A program made the translations under genes and the position numbers. From Aquificaceae bacterium (GTDB lineage Bacteria; Aquificota; Aquificia; Aquificales; Aquificaceae), in contig JANXBA010000046.1 in NCBI GenBank assembly GCA_025062075.1, positions 1 through 60,006 on the forward strand: 60,006 nt of DNA, read 5' to 3'. The notes below the pieces were generated by a model that was not told the origin of the DNA, made no database searches, and was given only the letters and a program-made list of their open reading frames with translations. This document shows, piece by piece, positions 16,547-24,580 of this stretch. Position 1 is the first letter of the stretch; each line of letters begins with the position of its first letter.

Positions 16547-17071
16547 TCAGACCTCCTGAGCTTTTGACAATATTTTATTACACTCCTCGCACAGAAACCT
16601 ACCTTTGGCGTCTACCTGCTGGGGGCTTTCGGAGGGGTTCATCACGCAGCCGGGCGTCCCGCAGTGCAGTAGCCCGAAGGTGTGACCCAGCTCGTGGTTC
16701 ACCTCTTTGCAAACCCTCTCAAAGTATAGCCTCTCCTCTGCACTTGTCAGCCTGAAAGTCCCCACAAGCCCGTGTTCTCCACTCAGTCGGGACAGACCGA
16801 AGATAAAGTCTACACCCTCCTCGTAAAGGTCAAAGGGGAAAAGGCCTACCAGCTTTAGCATACGAGGATAGTTTACCCTCGTAAGGAAGTCAAGGAGCAC
16901 GCCCGCTCTGTGCTGTCTGCGATGCGGGTCGTAAGCCAAGTAGGGCGGTAGGACTATGTGAGAAAGCCTCACCTCACGCTTGAAGACTTCCTTTACGCTT
17001 TTTGCCACCGCCAGCAGAAGCCTTTTTTCCACCCCAAAGCCCACAAGGTATATGTAGCTACCTTCTGACAC
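16547..17071 (-). CDS. Archaemetzincin-like zinc metallopeptidase
   Basis: This belongs to the archaemetzincin (AmzA) family, zinc peptidases found mostly in archaea and some bacteria; physiological substrates are unknown. The 174-residue chain carries the extended metzincin zinc motif [13 protein letters not shown], followed by CVMNPS (the Met of the Met-turn) and a second Cys pair CEEC that together form the structural zinc site of this family. No signal peptide is seen, so it is cytoplasmic. It overlaps the mltG stop by 14 nt and sits 1 nt upstream of atpA. Confidence 0.92.
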   Translation of the reverse strand: MSEGSYIYLVGFGVEKRLLLAVAKSVKEVFKREVRLSHIVLPPYLAYDPHRRQHRAGVLLDFLTRVNYPRMLKLVGLFPFDLYEEGVDFIFGLSRLSGEHGLVGTFRLTSAEERLYFERVCKEVNHELGHTFGLLHCGTPGCVMNPSESPQQVDAKGRFLCEECNKILSKAQEV

Positions 17072-18032
17072 TTCTGAGCTCTCTCACCCACCGGTTGTGC
17101 TCTTCCAAAGTCCTGCTGAAGTTGTGCCCACCGCTACCGTCCGCCACAAAGTACAGGTAGTCCACGGGGGCTGGCTCAAGGGCAGCCTTTAGAGAGTCAA
17201 GCCCCGGGTTGCAGATGGGGGAAGGAGGAAGCCCGTAGTAGTAGTAGGTATTGTAGGGGTCCTCTTCCCGAAGGTGGCTGGGGGTGAGCTTGCCCTCCCA
17301 GAGTCCTTTTCTCTTGAGGGCGTAGATGACGGTAGGGTCTATCTGAAGCTTCATGCCACTCTTTATTCTGTTGTGAATGACCGCAGATATAAGAGGTCTC
17401 TCTTCGGGCTTTGCGGTCTCTTTCTCCACCATGGAGGCGATGGTAACCCAGCTTTCAAGGCTCAGACCCTTCTCCGCGAGACGTTGTCTGAGTTCCTGAG
17501 TTCTACGCAGGAAGTTTTTGTGCATGGTGTCTATGACCTTTAGAGGGTGGGTGTTTTTGGAGAAAAAGTAGGTGTCGGGAAAGAGAAAGCCTTCCAATGT
17601 GTGGGTTTTGAGTCCGTACTTTTTTGCCACGTCTTCAGAAAGGGCATAATTGAGAAAGTCCTCGGAGGAGCATATGCCCTTCTCCTCCAAGAGGCGGGCT
17701 ATCTCGTAAAGGTCTGACCCTTCGGGTATGGTTACCTTGTAGACCTTTCTCAGACCCTTGCTTAGCTTCTCATAAACCTCCCACGGGAAGACGAGCCCCT
17801 CAAACTCGTACTCCCCTGCCTCTATCTTGCCCCTTTTCACGCTCTGCAGAAAGAGAAAGGAGAGAGGACTGCGGATGAGACCCTCCTCGTAGAGGAGGAA
17901 GGCCACTCTGAGGGTCGACGTGCCGTAGGCCACCTCCACCGTCTTTTTCTCCAGCCTCACGGGCAGGAAAGAGTAGGCTATCGCTCCTACCAGCCCAAAA
18001 AGAGCCAAGAGGGGCGTCCAAAGCTTTATCAT
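17058..18032 (-). CDS. mltG: Endolytic transglycosylase MltG
   Basis: MltG (YceG) cleaves nascent glycan strands at the inner membrane and is thought to set peptidoglycan chain length. The 324-residue protein has a single N-terminal membrane segment (LLALFGLVGAIAYSFLPV), a LysM-like region, then the catalytic YceG domain. That domain contains WVTIASMVEKETAKPEERPLIS, with the catalytic Glu, and NRIKSGMKLQIDPTVIYAL. NTYYYYGLPPSPICNPGLDSLKA near the C-terminus is the other family signature. It overlaps the ruvX stop by 4 nt. Confidence 0.95.
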   Translation of the reverse strand: MIKLWTPLLALFGLVGAIAYSFLPVRLEKKTVEVAYGTSTLRVAFLLYEEGLIRSPLSFLFLQSVKRGKIEAGEYEFEGLVFPWEVYEKLSKGLRKVYKVTIPEGSDLYEIARLLEEKGICSSEDFLNYALSEDVAKKYGLKTHTLEGFLFPDTYFFSKNTHPLKVIDTMHKNFLRRTQELRQRLAEKGLSLESWVTIASMVEKETAKPEERPLISAVIHNRIKSGMKLQIDPTVIYALKRKGLWEGKLTPSHLREEDPYNTYYYYGLPPSPICNPGLDSLKAALEPAPVDYLYFVADGSGGHNFSRTLEEHNRWVRELRSVRR

Positions 18033-18427
18033 AGGCTCTCTAAGTACTCAAGGAGTAGCACGTAGGCGGAGAGGCTGTCTTTGAGCTCTCTCTTTTTCCT
18101 ATGCCCCTGCAGGAGGCGGTAGGCCTCTTGCGTGGTGTCTCGCTCGTCCCACAGGAGCATGTCCACCTCTTGCGGCATGAGCTCTCTCAGCCTGCTGAAG
18201 AACTCCTTTACCTCCGAGGCTCTCTGCCCTTCCCTGCCAGTGGGCGTCAAAGGCAAGCCCACCAAAACCAGGGACACGCCGTGCTCTTTTACCTTTTCTA
18301 CTATGGACTGGAGCGTGGCCTCTCCCCTGTTTTCCAAACTGCCTACGGGCGTGGCCAAACCCAACCTACTGTCGCCGAGGGCAAGGCCTATGCGCCTGCT
18401 CCCGTAGTCTAAGGCCAGAATCTTCAA
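18029..18427 (-). CDS. ruvX: YqgF/RuvX family putative pre-16S rRNA nuclease
   Basis: YqgF is an RNase H-fold nuclease, involved in 16S rRNA 5'-end processing in E. coli and also proposed as a Holliday junction resolvase. The 132-residue protein begins KILALDYGSRRIGLALGD, the metal-binding first strand. It also has GLPLTPTGREGQRASEV and LWDERDTTQEAYRLL, where the catalytic acidic residue lies, plus a C-terminal acidic Asp region (KDSLSAYVLLLEYL). I place the start at TTG 18427, which overlaps the TGA of the upstream gene as TTGA. The longer in-frame version would cover the whole DUF2892 gene in another frame. Confidence 0.9.
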   Translation of the reverse strand: MKILALDYGSRRIGLALGDSRLGLATPVGSLENRGEATLQSIVEKVKEHGVSLVLVGLPLTPTGREGQRASEVKEFFSRLRELMPQEVDMLLWDERDTTQEAYRLLQGHRKKRELKDSLSAYVLLLEYLESL

Positions 18428-18609
18428 CCCGTCTTCATGCCAGTCACCTTGTAGAGGGGACAAAAGCCTACCGCAGAGGTCCCCAAGAGCACCAAGCCCA
18501 CAAGCCCAAGTAGCCACCACACCCCACCGTTGGTAAACGCAAGGTAAAGAAGTACGAGCGCAAGGACTACCCTAACGAGCCTGTCCCAGCTTGCCATGTT
18601 TTTCTCCAT
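18424..18609 (-). CDS. DUF2892 (YgaP-like) small membrane protein
   Basis: The 61-residue protein has the DUF2892 pattern: an N-terminal SWDRLVRVVLALVLLYLAF segment, two hydrophobic helices, and the C-terminal SAVGFCPLYKVTGMKT signature. It is an inner-membrane protein; such domains occur alone or fused to rhodanese and are of uncertain role. A strong AAGGAGG precedes ATG 18609, and a TATCAT -10 lies just upstream, so this is a normally leadered first gene of the unit DUF2892-ruvX-mltG-amz-atpA. It diverges from the DUF62 gene. Confidence 0.88.
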   Translation of the reverse strand: MEKNMASWDRLVRVVLALVLLYLAFTNGGVWWLLGLVGLVLLGTSAVGFCPLYKVTGMKTG

Positions 18610-18625
18610 GGGAACACCTCCTTTC

Positions 18626-18631
18626 TAAAAT
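18626..18631 (+). promoter_or_regulatory. -10-like TAAAAT for the DUF62 gene (leaderless)
   Basis: TAAAAT, 8 nt, then ATG 18640; no Shine-Dalgarno on this side. Confidence 0.45.
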
Positions 18632-18639
18632 GATAACCT

Positions 18640-19425
18640 ATGAGGCCCGTCGTTGCAATGATAACGGATTTTGGTCTCAAGGACGGCTTCGTGGGTGCCA
18701 TGAAGGGCGTCATACTCAGTATAAACCCTCACGTTCAGATAGTGGACATAAGCCATCAGGTGGAGCCCTTTCAGATAGTGCAGGGTGCCCTTCTCCTGCG
18801 GGCCCACTTTTCCTACTTTCCGAAGGGCACCTGCTTTCTGTGCGTGGTGGACCCGGGCGTGGGCTCAGAGAGACTTCCTCTGATAGTCAGAGCGGGAGAC
18901 TACACCTTCGTGGGTCCTCACAACGGCCTTTTTGACCTAGCGCTCAGAAGCATAGGGCAGAGCCCCCGGGCTTACAGGATAGAGAAGTATGCTCTGCCCG
19001 CCCCCAACCAGACCTTTCACGGAAGGGACGTGTTTGCGCCCGCCTGCGCCCACCTGACCGTGGGCCTTGACCCTCTTGAAGTAGGCAGTCCCGTTGAGTA
19101 CAGCTTTTTGCTCCCCTGGGAAGAGCCCTTCAGGGAAGGTCAGTGGCTGGTGGGTCGCGTAGTTTACTTTGACCACTTTGGCAACTGCGTAACCAACCTG
19201 CCATGCGGTAGTTACGAGGAAGGGACCTTCAGAAGCTACAGGCTAAAGGTGGTTTCTCACTTCCTCCAAGGTAAGAAAGGTAGTCCCGCCTTGGTGTGCG
19301 GAAGCTTTGGGCTCATGGAGCTCTTCCTGCCCATGGACAGTGCCAAGGAAAGGCTAGGGGTCCGCTTGGGCGAGGAGGTGAAGGTCAGACCAGCCTCAGG
19401 AGCTCCTGAGTGTAGGGATGCTTAG
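18640..19425 (+). CDS. SAM hydrolase/adenosyltransferase (DUF62)
   Basis: This DUF62 protein is related to fluorinase and chlorinase; characterised microbial members hydrolyse S-adenosylmethionine to adenosine and methionine. The 261-residue protein has ITDFGLKDGFVGAMKG at the N-terminus, VDISHQVEPFQIVQGA, CVVDPGVGS, FVGPHNGLF and TFHGRDVFAPACAHL, all conserved in the SAM hydroxide branch. GRVVYFDHFGNCVTNLP starts the C-terminal domain. The Asp and His of the hydroxide pathway (VDISHQ, HGRD) argue against a halogenase. Its 3' end overlaps the convergent oppD by 41 nt. Confidence 0.92.
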   Translation: MRPVVAMITDFGLKDGFVGAMKGVILSINPHVQIVDISHQVEPFQIVQGALLLRAHFSYFPKGTCFLCVVDPGVGSERLPLIVRAGDYTFVGPHNGLFDLALRSIGQSPRAYRIEKYALPAPNQTFHGRDVFAPACAHLTVGLDPLEVGSPVEYSFLLPWEEPFREGQWLVGRVVYFDHFGNCVTNLPCGSYEEGTFRSYRLKVVSHFLQGKKGSPALVCGSFGLMELFLPMDSAKERLGVRLGEEVKVRPASGAPECRDA

Positions 19426-20131
19426 GGTTGTCAAAAAGGTCAAAAACGCTACCCTCTTCCACCACCGTGCCCTCTTTCAGCACCATGACCCTGTCTGCCA
19501 CCTCTGCCACCACGCCAAAGTCGTGGGTCACCAGCAGGACGCTCCTTCCCTCCCCCTTCATGTCTCTGAAAAGTTTGAGAATCCTGCTCTGTAGGGAAAC
19601 GTCCAGCGCAGTGGTGGGCTCGTCCGCCAGCACCAGCTCCGGGTTGCAAACGGTGGCTATGGCTATGCACACTCTCTGCTTCAAACCTCCTGACAGGTGG
19701 TGGGGATAGCTCTCGTAGACTTTCTCCGCCTCTTGAATGCCCGCCTTTCTCAGGGCCTGTATGGCCTTTTCTTTGGCCTTGTCGTCCTTGTAGTGAGCCC
19801 GGTAGGCCTCTTCCACCTGCGGACCTACTTTGAAAAGAGGGTCCAAGTAGACGGAGGGCTCTTGGAAGACTATGGAAATGTGCCTTCCCCTTATCTTTCT
19901 GTATTCTCTCTCGGACAGGCCTACGAGCTCTCTGCCCATGAAGAGCACAGAACCCTTCAGATGTGCCCCTTTGGGCAAAAGCCCAAGAAGAGAGTAGAGC
20001 ACGGAGGTCTTGCCCGAGCCAGACTCACCTACCAGACAGAGCACCTCACCCCTATTCAGGGAAAAGCTCACCCCTTTGAGCACGTGCCGGTCCCCATACC
20101 AAAGCTGTAAGTCCTTCACTTCAAGAAGCAT
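19385..20131 (-). CDS. Oligopeptide-type ABC transporter ATPase (OppD/DppD-like, short)
   Basis: This ATP-binding subunit is of the peptide/nickel ABC importer class. Its 248 residues show Walker A GESGSGKTS, the signature LSGGLKQRVCIA, Walker B ELVLADEPTTALD, and the H-loop VTHDFG. Typical OppD proteins are about 320 residues and end in a Cys-rich oligopeptide-transporter domain; that tail is missing here. The partner OppF-like ATPase lies 35 kb away at 55257-56165 and retains the tail. No permease or binding-protein genes are in the window. It is the last gene of the murC-recJ unit, overlapping the HIT gene by 11 nt. Confidence 0.88.
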   Translation of the reverse strand: MLLEVKDLQLWYGDRHVLKGVSFSLNRGEVLCLVGESGSGKTSVLYSLLGLLPKGAHLKGSVLFMGRELVGLSEREYRKIRGRHISIVFQEPSVYLDPLFKVGPQVEEAYRAHYKDDKAKEKAIQALRKAGIQEAEKVYESYPHHLSGGLKQRVCIAIATVCNPELVLADEPTTALDVSLQSRILKLFRDMKGEGRSVLLVTHDFGVVAEVADRVMVLKEGTVVEEGSVFDLFDNPKHPYTQELLRLV

Positions 20132-20624
20132 TCAGGAACCTCAAGAAGAGAGGCCTCATCCTGTCGTAGAGCTCAAAAAGGTCCTGAGAGATGACCCTGA
20201 CCTCCGCCAGCGTCTGCATAAAGTTGGTATCTCCAAACCATCTGGGGACCACGTGCAGGTGAAGGTGGGACTCCAAGCCTGCACCCGCAGCCCTTCCCAA
20301 GTTGTAGCCCAAGTTCACACCGTGGGCTTTCATCACCTCTTTCATAAGGCTCAAACAGACCTTGGTGAGCCTGTGCATCTCCAAGACCGTGTCCTCGTCC
20401 AGAAGCTGGTAGTCGCCCACGTGGTCTATGGGTGCCACCATGAGGTGTCCGGGGTTGTAGGGGAACTTGTTGAAAATCACGAAGGCCTTCCTGCCCCTGT
20501 AGAGCACCAAGTGGTCTCTGAGCTTTTCCTCAGGTTGGGAGGCCGCTTCACAGAGAAAACAGCCCTTCTGCTCGTCTACCTTCTCCACGTACTGACTGCG
20601 CCAAGGAGCCCACAGCATCCTCAT
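20121..20624 (-). CDS. HIT family nucleotide hydrolase/transferase (Ap4A phosphorylase-like)
   Basis: This HIT-superfamily protein probably cleaves dinucleoside polyphosphates or AMP-containing substrates. The 167 residues include the catalytic His triad HLHLHVVPRW at residues 120-124, an N-terminal CFLC pair (Cys22, Cys25) that may bind zinc as in the longer thermophile members, and YNPGHLMVAPIDHVGDY. The NLGRAAGAGLESHLHLHVVPRW segment resembles the Ap4A phosphorylase-like HIT branch. The start overlaps the stop of the upstream thioredoxin-fold gene by 4 nt. Confidence 0.9.
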   Translation of the reverse strand: MRMLWAPWRSQYVEKVDEQKGCFLCEAASQPEEKLRDHLVLYRGRKAFVIFNKFPYNPGHLMVAPIDHVGDYQLLDEDTVLEMHRLTKVCLSLMKEVMKAHGVNLGYNLGRAAGAGLESHLHLHVVPRWFGDTNFMQTLAEVRVISQDLFELYDRMRPLFLRFLNAS

Positions 20625-20950
20625 AGTCTGAGTAGTCTCCTTATGGCCTTGTCTACTTCCTCCTCGGAGGGCACATAATCGTGTCTTTCCAACTCCATGG
20701 TGTCTCTAAAGTAGAGCACGGTGGGGAAGCTGAAAACGCCCAGGTCCTCCGCGCTGGTGTGCTTGCTCACGTCTAACCAGTAGAAGTTTATCTTGTCGCC
20801 GTACAGCTTCTGATACTTGAGCAGTATCTGGTGCAAAGCCGTGTTCTTAGGATTGTCCGGGGTGGTAAGGAGTGCCACTGCAGGTTTTTCCCCCGCCATC
20901 GCCTTCTCGTAAAAGTCCTTGTCGGTGAGCTCTTCAAAGCCCTCAAACAT
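20621..20950 (-). CDS. Thioredoxin-fold protein without CxxC
   Basis: The 109-residue protein follows the thioredoxin pattern: an N-terminal helix (ELTDKDFYEKAMAGEKPAVALLTT), a helix after the active-site position, INFYWLDVSKHTSAEDLGVFSFPTVLYFRD with the conserved cis-Pro motif (FSFPTV), and a C-terminal helix. Where CxxC should be it reads TTPDNPKNT, and there is no cysteine in the whole chain, so it cannot do thiol exchange. It may act as a chaperone or scaffold. The start ATG 20950 is 1 nt after the DUF2227 gene; an upstream frame extension lies inside that gene and is not real. Confidence 0.78.
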   Translation of the reverse strand: MFEGFEELTDKDFYEKAMAGEKPAVALLTTPDNPKNTALHQILLKYQKLYGDKINFYWLDVSKHTSAEDLGVFSFPTVLYFRDTMELERHDYVPSEEEVDKAIRRLLRL

Positions 20951-20951
20951 G

Positions 20952-21485
20952 TCAGCCTCCTGAGAAAAGATTATATTTTTTTCCTCTGGTCTTCCTGCGT
21001 CGCCTCTTGGCAAAAAAACTGTCGAAGACGTCCAAAGCCACGTGAAAGACTTCGGAGGCCACCACCCCCAGGGCGAAGTAGAAGACCTCCTCCCGTTGAG
21101 CAAAATAACCCAGCAGTTCAAAGGGGTCCAGCGCAAGGAGGAGCTCCGTCAACTGCGGAGCGTATTGCCGAGAGATACCCAAAAGCACAAAGTAGAGAAA
21201 AACAAACAAAACTATCAGATAGCCAAGTCTTAGGAAGGTGCCCAGTACGGGCACATGAGAGACACCTCTGTGTCTGGAGAGGAGCTGGTAAGGTCTCCAA
21301 ATAAATCGCAGGGTTTTCCACCTCCTTGAGGGGTGGGACTGGGGCAGGTCCAAGTCCGGTGAGAGCAAGAAAGTGCCAAGCAGGTAACCTGCGGTGAAGG
21401 GCAGGTAAAACTCCTTGGGCGTGTAGTAAAGACAAAAAGGCAGGGCAAGGAGATTCACAAAGTCGTGCTTTTTGCCCAAAGCCAT
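20952..21485 (-). CDS. DUF2227-like metal-binding membrane protein
   Basis: The 177-residue protein resembles the DUF2227/YdjM group of putative metal-binding membrane hydrolases. Polar residues placed among hydrophobic segments include His7-Asp8 at the N-terminus, LSPDLDLPQSHPSRRW, and SRHRGVSHVPV, which resembles the HRGxTHS motif of YdjM. EVFHVALDVFDSF adds a further His and Asp. Three or four hydrophobic helices are visible, and a basic KRRRRKTRGKK tail is cytoplasmic. The function is unknown. It starts directly after the recJ stop. Confidence 0.7.
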   Translation of the reverse strand: MALGKKHDFVNLLALPFCLYYTPKEFYLPFTAGYLLGTFLLSPDLDLPQSHPSRRWKTLRFIWRPYQLLSRHRGVSHVPVLGTFLRLGYLIVLFVFLYFVLLGISRQYAPQLTELLLALDPFELLGYFAQREEVFYFALGVVASEVFHVALDVFDSFFAKRRRRKTRGKKYNLFSGG

Positions 21486-23108
21486 TTACTTCTCCAAGTC
21501 CACCAGCAGGAGCGTCCCAGGCCTTCTTCTGTCCACCTTGTACAGGAGCCTGCCCACGAAAGGAGAGCGCACGTGATTGAACAGCGTGCTGTCCCGCAGG
21601 AACAGCCGGTAGTCGCCCGCCTTGAGGATAAAGTACTCTCTTGTGCTTCTCTCTGGCACCACCCGCAGAGGCTCTGACAGAAACACAGGCTCAGGAAAGC
21701 CCTCTCCGTATGGCTCAAGCTCCTTCAAAAGACCGTAGAGCTCCGTGCCTACTGAAGAGGTGGGCAGGGGCAGGTCCGCGTAGAGTCTTCCTTCCGTCTT
21801 CTCAGGGAAGAAACTACTCTGTGCGAGTCTTTCAAAGAGGTCTATGTGCTCTTTTCTTATGGTAAAACCTGCCGCAGAGGCATGTCCTCCCCAGCGCACG
21901 AAAAGGTGGGAAAGTGTCTTGAGAAAACTGTAAACGTCCGTCCCCTCCGTGCCTCTCACCGAAGCGGTGGCGTACTCCTCTCCCAGGCACATAACGACCG
22001 CAGGCTTGGAAAAGGTGCTGGCAAGCCTGCCTGCCACAATACCCGCCACGCCCCCCGCCCACTCTTGGAGCTTGACTATAAAGAGTTTCTCCCTCTCTTG
22101 GCTCTGGACCTGCTTGAGAGCTTCCCGAAGGGCTTCCCAGCTCAGCCTTCTTCGGCGGGAGTTGAAGTATTCCACTTTCCTGATGAGCTCCTTTGCCCTT
22201 CTCTCGTCCTGCTCTAAAAGGAGTCTGAAGGAAAGGTAGGGGTTGGCAACCCGTCCTGGTGCGTTGAGTCTGGGCGCAAGGGAGAAGGTTATGTCTATAG
22301 AGCTTACCTCTCCTCGGATGCCTGAGTTCTCCATGAGAAGTTTTATGCCCGGGGCATGAAGACCGCCGTGCAGGATGTAGTTTAGCAGTTTCATGCCGTT
22401 GTGGACGATTATCCTGTTGAGAGAGCTCATGGGCATCACGTCCGCCACCGTCCCCAGGCAGGCAAAGTGCAGGTAGTGCCTCACATCCACCTCCAGCTGG
22501 AGCTCTCTCCGGAGAAGGGCAGCCAGGTAGAAGGCAAGGCCTGAAGAGGACAAGCTTTTAAAGTCCTCCGCTCCCTTCTCCTGCAACTTGGGGTTTACCA
22601 GTAGGGCTTTGGGCAGGGTCTCGCCCGGGTTGTGGTGGTCCAACACCACTACGGGTATGCTCAGGTAGGCGAGCTCCTCCACTGCGTTGGTGCCGTTGTC
22701 CACGGTAACAAGCAGGTCCGCGTACCTGCTCAGCTTCAGGGCTAAATCCTTCGTAAGTCCGTAGCCCATCCTTCTGGAAGGGAGCACGGGTATGACTCTG
22801 GCCTTGGCCCGCTTCAGCAGGTGATACAGAGTAGCCGTGCCCGTTATACCGTCCACATCGTAGTCCCCAAAGAGCACTATCCTCTTGCCCTTGCGCACGT
22901 AGTCCGCTATCAGGCTTACCGCCTCCTGCAGGTTAGGTATGCGGTGAGGTGGTAGCAGGTTTCTGAGCCTGTTCTCCAGCGCGGACTCGTCGGCATCTCG
23001 GTTGGCCAAGAGCTGAGCCTTGAGATAGCCCGTCTTGCGCACCAACTCTTCGCTGGGCTTTATGTGCTCGCTCAGCAGAACCCACTCCTTTCCAGAAGCA
23101 CCCTTCAT
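21486..23108 (-). CDS. recJ: Single-stranded-DNA-specific exonuclease RecJ
   Basis: RecJ is a 5'-3' exonuclease for recombination and repair. The 540-residue chain has the DHH-superfamily motifs FGDYDVDGITGTATLY, VTVDNGTNAVEELAYL, VVLDHHNPG and FACLGTVADVMP. The DHHA1 domain carries GVAGIVAGRLAS and RWGGHASAAGF, and a C-terminal OB-like RecJ domain begins around ELYGLLKELEPYGEGFPEPVF. The start ATG 23108 overlaps the murC TGA as ATGA. The N-terminus is somewhat short compared with E. coli RecJ (577 residues), as is usual for thermophiles. Confidence 0.95.
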   Translation of the reverse strand: MKGASGKEWVLLSEHIKPSEELVRKTGYLKAQLLANRDADESALENRLRNLLPPHRIPNLQEAVSLIADYVRKGKRIVLFGDYDVDGITGTATLYHLLKRAKARVIPVLPSRRMGYGLTKDLALKLSRYADLLVTVDNGTNAVEELAYLSIPVVVLDHHNPGETLPKALLVNPKLQEKGAEDFKSLSSSGLAFYLAALLRRELQLEVDVRHYLHFACLGTVADVMPMSSLNRIIVHNGMKLLNYILHGGLHAPGIKLLMENSGIRGEVSSIDITFSLAPRLNAPGRVANPYLSFRLLLEQDERRAKELIRKVEYFNSRRRRLSWEALREALKQVQSQEREKLFIVKLQEWAGGVAGIVAGRLASTFSKPAVVMCLGEEYATASVRGTEGTDVYSFLKTLSHLFVRWGGHASAAGFTIRKEHIDLFERLAQSSFFPEKTEGRLYADLPLPTSSVGTELYGLLKELEPYGEGFPEPVFLSEPLRVVPERSTREYFILKAGDYRLFLRDSTLFNHVRSPFVGRLLYKVDRRRPGTLLLVDLEK

Positions 23109-24463
23109 ACTCTCTCCAAAGATAAAAACTCTTCGCACCACCGGGAAATGCTACCCGCACCCATGAAGAGAAGAACGTCCTCTTCGCAGGCCTCCTCTCT
23201 CAGCTTCTCAAAGAGCTCCTCCTTTCCAGGACAGAAGAGACAACCCGCCCTCTTGGCTAACTCCTGACCCTCCACTCCGTAGAGGTTCTCTTCACCCGCA
23301 GGGTAGACTTCGGTAAGAAGGCACAGGTCTACCTCTTTGAGCACCTGCACGAAGTCCTGAAAAAGGTAGTGCGTGCGCGAGTATCGGTGAGGCTGAAAGG
23401 CCAGAAGCACCCTTCTGTGGGGGTAGAGCTCCCTCAGTGTTTCTATGACCGCCCTTATCTCCGTAGGATGGTGCCCGTAGTCGTCGTAAACCGGCGCATT
23501 TCGGTAAAAACCTTTTAGCTCTAGCCTTCTCTCTGCGTTTTTGAAACTCTCAAGGGCGCGCTTTACGTGCGAGAAGTCTATGCCTGCCTCCAGACACACC
23601 GCAGTGCAGGCCAAGGCGTTGTAAACGTTGTGCCTTCCCGGCACGCCCAAGTGAACCTCTCCCAGCCTTTCCTCCTCTTTGAAGACCTCAAAAAGATACC
23701 TGCCCTCTACAAGTCTCAGGTTGTAGGCCTTCAGCTGAGCCTGCCCCTTTGTGCCGTAGCTCACCACTCTCCTGCGGGTTTTCTCCCCCACCCACAGGCA
23801 GTTCTCGTCGTCCACATTGAGCACCACAAAGCCGTAGAAGGGCACTGCGTCCGCAAACTTCAAGAAGGCCTGCTTTATTTCTTCCAAGTCCTTGTAAAAA
23901 CCCAGGTGTTCCCTGTCTATGTTGGTAATTACCGCCACCGTGGGCAGGAGCTTCAGAAAACTCCCGTCGCTCTCGTCCGCTTCGGAGATGATGAGTTTGT
24001 CCTTACCCAGCTTGGCGTTGGAGCCAAGGCTATGCAAAACGCCCCCTATGAGCACGGTCGGGTCGTATCCCGCCGTGTGAAAAACATGAGCTATCATGGA
24101 AGTGGTGGTGGTCTTGCCGTGAGAACCGCACACCGCTATACCCTCGCCCAGCCTGAAGAGCTCCGCCAGCATCTCCCCTCTCGGTATGACGGGCACGCCC
24201 AGAGCTTTGGCCTTTACTATCTCAGGGTTGTCCCCCAAGACCGCCGAGGAATAGACTACCACCTGCGCTCCATCCAAGTTCTCCTCTCTGTGCCCTATGT
24301 GCACCTTTGCACCTTTTCTCCTCAGGAGCTCTGTGTTTTTGCTTTCCCTGAGGTCTGAGCCGGAGACTTGGTAGCCCATCTCCAAGAGTATCTGAGCTAT
24401 CCCGCTCATACCTATACCGCCTATTCCCACGAAGTGGAAGCTCCTGACCCTTTCTCTGAACAT
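23105..24463 (-). CDS. murC: UDP-N-acetylmuramate-L-alanine ligase
   Basis: MurC adds L-alanine to UDP-MurNAc in peptidoglycan precursor synthesis. The 452 residues begin with FHFVGIGGIGMSGIA, the dinucleotide-like UDP-binding motif. CGSHGKTTTTSMIAH is the ATP P-loop, and EADESDGSFL, NIDREHLGFY and DDYGHHPTEI are the Mur ligase signatures. No other mur genes are adjacent, again showing scattered pathways. TATAAT on the minus strand ends 7 nt before ATG 24463 with no Shine-Dalgarno, so the mRNA is probably leaderless. It leads a unit of six closely packed genes to oppD. Confidence 0.97.
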   Translation of the reverse strand: MFRERVRSFHFVGIGGIGMSGIAQILLEMGYQVSGSDLRESKNTELLRRKGAKVHIGHREENLDGAQVVVYSSAVLGDNPEIVKAKALGVPVIPRGEMLAELFRLGEGIAVCGSHGKTTTTSMIAHVFHTAGYDPTVLIGGVLHSLGSNAKLGKDKLIISEADESDGSFLKLLPTVAVITNIDREHLGFYKDLEEIKQAFLKFADAVPFYGFVVLNVDDENCLWVGEKTRRRVVSYGTKGQAQLKAYNLRLVEGRYLFEVFKEEERLGEVHLGVPGRHNVYNALACTAVCLEAGIDFSHVKRALESFKNAERRLELKGFYRNAPVYDDYGHHPTEIRAVIETLRELYPHRRVLLAFQPHRYSRTHYLFQDFVQVLKEVDLCLLTEVYPAGEENLYGVEGQELAKRAGCLFCPGKEELFEKLREEACEEDVLLFMGAGSISRWCEEFLSLERV

Positions 24464-24467
24464 CTGG

Positions 24468-24476
24468 TATATTATA
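24468..24476. promoter_or_regulatory. Divergent -10 elements for murC (-) and tRNA-Arg (+)
   Basis: Minus TATAAT (24471-24476), 7 nt, then murC ATG 24463. Plus TATATT (24468-24473), with CTGACC at 24444-24449 as an 18-bp spaced -35, would start transcription a few nt before the tRNA at 24486. Confidence 0.55.
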
Positions 24477-24485
24477 CCTTCGGGA

Positions 24486-24559
24486 GTGTCCGTAGCTCAG
24501 CTGGACAGAGCGTGGGTCTCCGGAACCCAAGGTCGGGGGTTCGAGTCCCCCCGGACACG
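24486..24559 (+). tRNA. tRNA-Arg (anticodon CCG)
   Basis: A full cloverleaf is seen. Acceptor GTGTCCG pairs with CGGACAC, the D stem is GCTC/GAGC, and the anticodon stem TGGGT/ACCCA has a 7-nt loop CTCCGGA placing CCG as anticodon. The T arm is GGGGG-TTCGAGT-CCCCC, and the discriminator is G. CCA is not encoded. It reads the Arg codon CGG and sits 22 bp from the murC start. Confidence 0.96.
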
Positions 24560-24567
24560 CAAGCCAT

Positions 24568-24573
24568 TAGAAT
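24568..24573 (+). promoter_or_regulatory. -10-like TAGAAT for the ubiE-like gene (leaderless)
   Basis: TAGAAT, 7 nt, then ATG 24581, only 9 nt after the tRNA end. There is no Shine-Dalgarno. Confidence 0.45.
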
Positions 24574-24580
24574 AGTAAGC

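Noticed and set aside
20010-20678. Long plus-strand open frame (222 codons) across oppD, HIT and thioredoxin-fold genes
   Set aside because: It is antisense to three well-supported genes and has no recognisable domain; composition is that of a shadow frame.
23567-24358. 263-codon plus-strand open frame
   Set aside because: It is antisense to murC, a certain gene; the protein has no coherent domain.
24368-24580. Upstream in-frame extension of the ubiE-like gene
   Set aside because: It would run through tRNA-Arg and antisense to murC; the UbiE N-terminal signature starts at 24581.
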